DNA of 57,938 bases from Flavobacteriales bacterium (GTDB lineage Bacteria; Bacteroidota; Bacteroidia; Flavobacteriales_D; UBA2798), in contig JAIBBF010000017.1 in assembly GCA_019694795.1 (NCBI GenBank), positions 1 through 57,938 of the forward strand. Direction: 5' to 3'. Below the pieces are notes generated by a model, which had not been told where the DNA came from, searched no databases, and saw only the letters and a program-made list of their open reading frames with translations. Below, piece by piece: positions 53,450 to 57,938 of the stretch (the first letter of the stretch is position 1; every line of letters begins with the position of its first letter). The position numbers and the translations under genes were made by a program.

Positions 53450-55252
53450 TTAATCGCCGAGTAAATCGGTGCTTGTTTTTAAGGACTCGCGGAAGGAGGC
53501 CAGCACGCTCATGCGTGATACGAAACCAATGAGTGTTCCTTTATTGAGCACAGGTAAATAATCGACATTGTAGGTATCGAATTTATACACCACCAAATCC
53601 ATCTGATCGCGAAAATCGATCCAGGTAGCAGGAATCACCATGATGTCTTTCGCCTGCAATTGCATCCAGTTTTCGGAATGCCGACCTAATTTCCGCAACT
53701 GATGATCGGAAAGGAGTCCGATTAATTTTCGCTCCTGATCGCAAACGGCCATTACTTTTACTTCGTCTCTGGTGAGCATCTCCATCACCGTGGTGACAGG
53801 TGTTTCGGGAGCAATACGCACAATGGAACGATCGATGATATCGGAAACTTTTAAATTGTTCAGCGAAATGAATTCGTGTTTGGTGGTTTCAATTTCCGCT
53901 GCCGATTTAGATCCTTTGAAGTGAATGGGAACGCGGTCGAAATATATTTTGGTGAAGAATGAAATAGCCGTGACCATCATTAATCCCACCAACAAATCGT
54001 AACTCTCGGTGACTTCCGCAACAAGGAAAATTCCCGTAAGCGGAGAATGCATTACACCGGCCAGCACGGCCCCCATGCCTAATAAAATATAATTGGTGGG
54101 ATGCAAAATTTCGGAATGCGGTAAAACCTGACGTGCTAATAAAAAGAAAAAGAATCCGGCGAAACCACCCGTTACAAACGAAGGAGCAAATTGTCCGCCT
54201 TCTCCACCGGAGTGAACCGTAACACTGGCCGCTAATGGTTTTAATAAAAGCAATGCACCAAATACCAGCATCATGGAAACGGGACTATCATTGAGCACAC
54301 CGAAAAAAGATTGCTGCCAGATTTTATGAAAATCGCCCGAGATGATTTGTGTGATGCCCACATATCCTTCTCCGAATAAAACCGGCAACATGTATACCAC
54401 CGTACCAAGAATTAATCCACCCACCACTGCACGTTTCCACTTATTGGAAATTTGCTGCAGCATGAATTTAGAGAGTGCAAAAATTTTGGTGTAATAGAGC
54501 GAAAGGAATCCGCAAAAGATACCCATGACAATGAGCAATGGAAATTCCGGCAAGGTAAAGGGAACTGCGCCTTCGATGCGGAAGAGAACATGATCGCCCA
54601 GGAAGAGTTCGGAAAAAAATGCTCCCGTAGCTGCTGAAATGAGAATGGGAATAAAAATGGTTGCAGAAAATTGCGGTAAGATCACCTCGGTGGCAAAAAT
54701 CACCCCGGCAATGGGTGCATTAAATATGGCCGAAATGGTAGCTGCCGTACCGCATCCGATAAAAAGGGTTCTGAATTTATAATTCAATCTGAAAAAACGC
54801 GCCGAGTTAGAACCAATAGCGGATCCCGTCACCACGGTGGGCGACTCCAAACCGCTACTGCCTCCCAGACCGATGGTAATTGCACCGGTTATCATTTGCG
54901 CGTACATGAGCGTATAATGCAAAATGGAAGAATGCTTGCGAATGGAATCGAGCACTCCGCCAATGCCATGAAAGCCCGCTGCCGATTTAAAAACACGTCC
55001 GTACAAACTCACCACAATGAGAATACCAATGGTAGGAAAAAAGAAATACATGATTTGCGGCAAGAAATCGATGCCATCCGTTTCGATAAAGTGGATGACA
55101 TACTTTAAAAACACCGCCGCCAGCGCTGCAAGAAATCCGACCTGTATGGCCAGCAAAACCATAAAAGCCCGATTACCGATATAATCCTTCCGGCGATTTA
55201 CCAGATTGAGATACAGTCTCTGAAATCGTTTCATGCCCTGTAAACTTAACAA
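53450..55252 (-). CDS. ClC-family chloride channel/antiporter with CBS domains
   Basis: 600 residues. The TM core has the anion-binding motifs GLGGSSGLESPTVVTGSAIG (about 125-144), SGGEGGQFAPSFVTGGFAG (about 351-369) and NAPIAGVIFATEVILPQ with the gating/proton Glu. The C-terminus carries two CBS domains (about 466-520 and 540-595), which often bind adenine nucleotides. Start at 55252 or the Met six residues later (55234). It stands alone, divergent from the tRNA-Val locus. Confidence 0.93.
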   Translation of the reverse strand: MLSLQGMKRFQRLYLNLVNRRKDYIGNRAFMVLLAIQVGFLAALAAVFLKYVIHFIETDGIDFLPQIMYFFFPTIGILIVVSLYGRVFKSAAGFHGIGGVLDSIRKHSSILHYTLMYAQMITGAITIGLGGSSGLESPTVVTGSAIGSNSARFFRLNYKFRTLFIGCGTAATISAIFNAPIAGVIFATEVILPQFSATIFIPILISAATGAFFSELFLGDHVLFRIEGAVPFTLPEFPLLIVMGIFCGFLSLYYTKIFALSKFMLQQISNKWKRAVVGGLILGTVVYMLPVLFGEGYVGITQIISGDFHKIWQQSFFGVLNDSPVSMMLVFGALLLLKPLAASVTVHSGGEGGQFAPSFVTGGFAGFFFFLLARQVLPHSEILHPTNYILLGMGAVLAGVMHSPLTGIFLVAEVTESYDLLVGLMMVTAISFFTKIYFDRVPIHFKGSKSAAEIETTKHEFISLNNLKVSDIIDRSIVRIAPETPVTTVMEMLTRDEVKVMAVCDQERKLIGLLSDHQLRKLGRHSENWMQLQAKDIMVIPATWIDFRDQMDLVVYKFDTYNVDYLPVLNKGTLIGFVSRMSVLASFRESLKTSTDLLGD

Positions 55253-55320
55253 ATCCCCCCGTTTTTTCCCTTGAAAAACCTACATTTTTCACTTTTTTTC
55301 ACGCTTTTTTAATTCCAAAA

Positions 55321-55338
55321 TTTGGAGATATCTCCAAA
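55321..55338. promoter_or_regulatory. 18-bp perfect palindrome overlapping the -33 box
   Basis: TTTGGAGATATCTCCAAA is its own reverse complement and includes the -33 TTTG. A dimeric repressor site is one explanation; none of the genes here can be linked to it. Confidence 0.6.
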
Positions 55339-55351
55339 GCCATTATATTTG
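55321..55351 (+). promoter_or_regulatory. Strong TTTG-N19-TAnnTTTG promoter of the tRNA-Val repeat locus
   Basis: TTTG at 55321-55324 and TATATTTG at 55344-55351 are exactly 19 bases apart, a full match to the Bacteroidota housekeeping promoter. The predicted start is near 55358, just before the first tRNA-like segment. Confidence 0.75.
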
Positions 55352-55364
55352 CACTCCCAATTCA

Positions 55365-55808
55365 GGGAGTTTAGTCTCTATTGGGCAATTGAAATATTGA
55401 AAAATAAAATGGGAGTTTAGCTCAGTCCTGACGCTTACGGTCAGGATCCCATAAGGGACTGGTTCCCGAGAGCATTGAAATAATAAATGGGAGTTTAGCT
55501 CAGTCCTGACGCTTACGGTCAGGATCCCATAAGGGACTGGTTCCTGAGAGCATTGAAATAATAAATGGGAGTTTAGCTCAGTCCTGACGCTTACGGTCAG
55601 GATCCCATAAGGGACTGGTTCCTGAGAGCATTGAAATATTGAAAAATAAAATGGGAGTTTAGCTCAGTCCTGACGCTTACGGTCAGGATCCCATAAGGGA
55701 CTGGTTCCTGAGAGCATTGAAATAATAAATGGGAGTTTAGCTCAGTCCTGACGCTTACGGTCAGGATCCCATAAGGGACTGGTTCCTGAGAGCATTGAAA
55801 TAATAAAT
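55365..55808 (+). repeat. Tandem array of tRNA-Val 5'-fragment repeats (one partial plus five units)
   Basis: Complete units start at 55411, 55489, 55567, 55653 and 55731; the real tRNA follows at 55809. Four periods are 78 bp and one (third unit) is 86 bp. Each unit is GGGAGTTTAGCTCAG (identical to tRNA bases 1-15), a 33-base insert beginning TCCTGACGCTTACGGTCAGG, then CTGGTTC-CTG-AGAGCAT (the tRNA D-loop and D-stem 3' side with three extra bases) and an A/T spacer. The insert folds as TCCTGAC/GTCAGGA and TCCC/GGGA. Units are essentially identical apart from CCCGAG in the first. A shortened degenerate leader unit lies at 55365-55410. No unit has an anticodon or T arm, so none is a tRNA. Confidence 0.9.
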
Positions 55809-55883
55809 GGGAGTTTAGCTCAGCTGGTTCAGAGCATCTGCCTTACAAGCAGAGGGTCGGCGGTTCGAATCCGTCAACTCCCA
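55809..55883 (+). tRNA. tRNA-Val (anticodon TAC)
   Basis: 75 nt. Acceptor GGGAGTT pairs perfectly with AACTCCC; D arm GCTC...GAGC; anticodon stem TCTGC/GCAGA with loop CTTACAA (anticodon TAC, valine GTA/GTG); T arm GGCGG-TTCGAAT-CCGTC; discriminator A. CCA is not encoded (ACTG follows). It is the last and only complete member of the repeat array and is followed by a terminator. Confidence 0.95.
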
Positions 55884-55900
55884 CTGAAAATCAATAAGTT

Positions 55901-55928
55901 AAAAGGAGTGCGAAAGTGCTCCTTTTTT
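55901..55928 (+). terminator. Terminator after tRNA-Val
   Basis: AAAAGGAG-TGCGAAAGTG-CTCC followed by TTTTTT: a short stem, which can extend by weaker pairs in the loop, and a T tract 18 bp after the tRNA. Confidence 0.75.
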
Positions 55929-55930
55929 CA

Positions 55931-55951
55931 TTTGCACACAATTTGCACACA
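55931..55951. repeat. Direct repeat TTTGCACACA x2 next to the tRNA
   Basis: TTTGCACACA at 55931-55940 and again at 55942-55951, one base apart. Its place just behind a tRNA would suit recombinase-arm or attachment-site sequence, but no integrase or second tRNA end is seen. From here to 56162 I find no gene. Confidence 0.45.
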
Positions 55952-56162
55952 TTTTTCCGGAATTGGATTTGTGACTGCCCTTTTTTCTTCTGCTCCTACC
56001 CACTTTGGCAGTGCCTCTTGACCATTTGACTGTTCTATTCTGCTCTATCCACTTAGGCATCATTTTGGTGATTCATTTCTAATTAAAAATTAATTCAACG
56101 AATGAACAAAAGCTTTACTCACCAAAACAGGATAACATCAACAAATTAAAAGAAACTCTATT

Positions 56163-56699
56163 TTAGAATTTAGATAAATAATGGAAGGCTTCACCTCCTG
56201 AATGTTGTATGCGTTTATTGCCCAACAATTCTTCAACAAATACACCAAAGGCATAATGGTTTTTTTCTCCATTGTTTAGCGTATCTCGCGTTAGCATTAA
56301 ATCAAATTCCTGTTCCCATCCTTTTTTCGGATGTAGAAAATATCCCATCCATCTGCTTAAATCGTTTGCTGTAGTATAGATGTTTGAAGCGCCGATGTCC
56401 TTACTGGTATTTTCCGCGACTGCAAATTTATATTTGCCAATCTCATTATAGGGTGTAGCAATTTTCGGGAGGAAATTTTGATTCGTTTCATCCACGTAAG
56501 TGTCATTTAAATTTAAGGGTAGAAAAATTTGCTCTCTCATCCATTGGTGAAATGGGGTATTTGTGATTCGTTCGATGATTAGTGCTAACAATACATAATT
56601 TGAGTTAGAATACATGTATTTTTCACCGGGGGTAAAGTTTAAAGTTCTTTGTTTACATAAATACCGGTAATCATCTTCTGTTGTAATATCATCCCCATC
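56163..56699 (-). pseudogene. Fragment of a serine hydrolase (beta-lactamase/PBP-like family)
   Basis: The readable frame covers the middle of a class C beta-lactamase-like domain: DGDDITTEDDYRYLCKQRTL, FTPGEKYMYSNSNYVLLALI (the Y-S-N catalytic motif), FLPLNLNDTYVDETNQN, and the late HSGG motif in NKRIQHSGGEAFHYL. The N-terminal SxxK helix is missing: two TGA codons stop the frame at 56700-56705. The C-terminus ends a few residues after HSGG. So both ends are lost. ATG 56615 would give a 150-residue remnant without catalytic Ser/Lys. It is probably decayed, and lies in the accessory segment after the tRNA. Between 56700 and 56924 I see no other gene. Confidence 0.75.
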
Positions 56700-56924
56700 T
56701 CATCATATTGCATATTTTTTTGTGTATTATGGCTGAGTGCAACCGAACGATTCAGAAGAAAAATACAGAGGAATTATCAGAGGAACAATCAGAGGAACAA
56801 AAAGAACAGATCAAAGAGTTTCACTGGTTGAGATGAACAAACAGAACCAACATAAAAACAAAAAGTTTCCCTAAAGAAACTCTTGCCGACCGAGAACACC
56901 TCAATCCAAATTCGTTAATAAAAC

Positions 56925-57104
56925 TTATGCGGGTGCGCCATGTTTGGCTAAAAACCTATTGGCTTTCTCCAGTTTCTTTGGGAAAAGAATTTTATTACTC
57001 AAAGCATTCAAGCTTTTGTCAATAGTAACATTAGGCTGTTGCTTCTTGCTATTTCCTTTTTTTTTGGAAGAACTTTTGGTAGTATGTTTTGTTGACTTTT
57101 TCAT
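56925..57104 (-). CDS. Small lysine-rich protein downstream of the DUF6934 gene
   Basis: 59 residues: a basic, serine-rich N-terminus (MKKSTKHTTKSSSKKKGNSK) followed by a likely helix pair (NVTIDKSLNALSNKILFPKK, LEKANRFLAKHGAPA). No TM. It lies on the same strand 68 bp downstream of the DUF6934-like gene and so probably belongs to one transcript. The hydrophobic frame on the plus strand over the same DNA is the shadow of this gene. Function unknown; the two may be partners. Confidence 0.55.
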   Translation of the reverse strand: MKKSTKHTTKSSSKKKGNSKKQQPNVTIDKSLNALSNKILFPKKLEKANRFLAKHGAPA

Positions 57105-57172
57105 TGCTTGTACAAATATACGAAAATTATCGCCTTTTGTTCACCATAAACGCCTCATAGTTAACACCCTTT

Positions 57173-57571
57173 TCAAATGGCTCCCAATGGCCGTTTGCAA
57201 ACCCCTTTAACATCAAGCATTTCGTTGATTTCCTCCAGATTATTGGCAATCCCTCTCTGATAAAGCCTGGTACGGGATGCGCTCAGTCCAATTGCGAACA
57301 CTTGAGCTTTTGGGTGCTTTTTCAAAAACATCAACGTAGTTTCGGCAACTGTTGCCAGGACTTTCTGGCTATCCCCGTTATCGGTAACCACCGAATCAGA
57401 AATTTCACCAGTTTCAGGGGCTTTATCGCCAAATGCCAGATTATAAGTATTTAGAATACCAGTTGGGCTATACTGAACAACTTTTACAATATCCCCTTTG
57501 ATTCCAGAACTGATAAATTCAAATTCAATCATAGCCTCAGAGGCGTGGATATTGTAACGTTCTAACTTCAT
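57173..57571 (-). CDS. DUF6934-like protein
   Basis: 132 residues, soluble. The N-terminal MKLERYNIHASEAMIEFEFI, the strand IVKVVQYSPTGILNTYNLAF and the C-terminal block VFAIGLSASRTRLYQRGIAN, NNLEEINEMLDVKG are as in a small Bacteroidota family, DUF6934, often found on accessory DNA. Activity unknown. It has its own promoter-like sequence 14-46 bp upstream and a small basic gene after it. Confidence 0.7.
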   Translation of the reverse strand: MKLERYNIHASEAMIEFEFISSGIKGDIVKVVQYSPTGILNTYNLAFGDKAPETGEISDSVVTDNGDSQKVLATVAETTLMFLKKHPKAQVFAIGLSASRTRLYQRGIANNLEEINEMLDVKGVCKRPLGAI

Positions 57572-57584
57572 TAAACAAACTTAA

Positions 57585-57617
57585 CAAAAATTACATCTGA
57601 AAAATTACGTTGACAAA
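57585..57617 (-). promoter_or_regulatory. Promoter of the DUF6934-like gene
   Basis: On the minus strand TTTG (57617-57614) is followed after 20 bases by TAATTTTTG (57593-57585), a one-base-long variant of TAnnTTTG, 13 bases before the ATG at 57571. Confidence 0.4.
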
Positions 57618-57763
57618 TGGTGATTTTTATCCTTTTTAAATCCATAAGAAAAATACTAATATTTATTGGTGCTTTCTAAAAAAGCATCTATTTGAATCTC
57701 GTTTTTTTCTATTTTTTTCCTTCAAAAAAAGTTCTTTGAATATGCTTGTAACTCTAAAGCCTC

Positions 57764-57938
57764 TTACGAATCAGCTACATTCAATAATATAGTTTCATTT
57801 GCTTGCTGAATTTCCACATAGAATATTCCTTCCTCCACCCTGAAACTGACATTTGCCTCATAAGGGGTTAAACCATTCAGTTTACCATCAGAGCAGTGAA
57901 TTAAGCAAAATAATTGCCAGAAAGTAAAACACTGACCA
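57764..57938 (-). CDS. 3' end of an unidentified gene running off the window
   Basis: The minus-strand frame is open from the window edge to TAA at 57764-57766, 58 codons. It reads LNGLTPYEANVSFRVEEGI, FYVEIQQANETILLNVADS at the end, an alternating-strand pattern that looks like real protein. The N-terminus lies outside. Family not recognised. The 190 bp from 57572 to 57763 holds only the DUF6934 promoter and A/T-rich sequence. Confidence 0.45.
   Translation of the reverse strand, partial: GQCFTFWQLFCLIHCSDGKLNGLTPYEANVSFRVEEGIFYVEIQQANETILLNVADS

Noticed and set aside
55365-55808. CRISPR array at the 78-bp repeats
   Set aside because: There are no variable spacers: the full unit is repeated almost identically, and each unit is derived from the adjacent tRNA.
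55411-55808. Five additional tRNA genes
   Set aside because: The units stop before the anticodon arm and lack a T arm and acceptor 3' strand, so none can fold as a tRNA.
56729-56836. 35-residue Glu-rich plus-strand ORF
   Set aside because: It is largely made by a short tandem repeat (ATCAGAGGAACA) and has no initiation signal.
56944-57210. Plus-strand hydrophobic ORF
   Set aside because: The minus strand carries a better small gene (56925-57104) with normal composition and operon position; the hydrophobic frame is its complement.

Overview
The window looks like chromosomal DNA of a Bacteroidota bacterium, most likely related to Flavobacteriales/Cytophagales. The evidence is a PorT-type outer-membrane protein of the type IX secretion system next to ubiE, a 290-residue primary sigma factor without region 1.1, promoters of the TTTG-N19-TAnnTTTG type, a Bacteroidota-style LptD, a propeller-type sensor kinase, and the conserved amidase/MCE/Fe-S gene cluster. 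Genes are tightly packed. Many overlap by 1-4 bases, and several convergent pairs meet stop codon to stop codon.

Layout. 1-7.1 kb: a K+ channel with a repeat domain, a DUF218 protein, 3-methyladenine glycosylase, ubiE-porT, an FAD dehydrogenase and a CPBP protease. 7.1-11.5 kb: a small heat-shock protein behind a textbook sigma-54 promoter, mnmD, a candidate 24-residue membrane peptide, a YbjN-like protein and a DUF5916 outer-membrane protein. 11.5-14.7 kb (minus): a sugar epimerase, then zapB-like/zapA/rny. 14.9-21.8 kb (plus): an M23 peptidase, miaA, two MFS transporters, and rpoD overlapped by a secreted protein. 21.8-33.7 kb: a DUF5060 glycoside hydrolase, a large sensor kinase, pbpC, then a minus-strand group of two glycosyltransferases, a sodium:solute symporter and a DUF4328 protein. 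33.7-42.6 kb: an AlkC/AlkD-like protein, then a MarR-led fatty-acid beta-oxidation operon (fadB-type, thiolase, acyl-CoA dehydrogenase) that carries an inserted nucleotidyltransferase module. 42.6-50.9 kb: an envelope and redox cluster (amidase, MlaD-like MCE protein, membrane Fe-S protein, HAD phosphatase, CCG-domain protein), with lptD divergent. 51-55.3 kb: a MuiA-like protein, a membrane protein and a ClC channel. 55.3-57.9 kb: a tRNA-Val locus followed by an AT-rich, partly decayed accessory segment.

The most unusual structure is at 55321-55883. A strong promoter overlapping an 18-bp perfect palindrome is followed by five near-identical 78-bp units. Each unit carries the 5' part of the downstream tRNA-Val(UAC), interrupted in the D-arm by a 33-nt hairpin-forming insert. 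The only complete tRNA comes last. The spacer pattern suggests that a three-unit block was itself duplicated. The array recalls the repeats at the E. coli tyrT locus, but here the 5' end of the tRNA is repeated. I recognise no family for it.

The window contains no rRNA, CRISPR array, transposase or complete integrase that I can see. Functional names come from reading motifs by eye and were not checked against any database.
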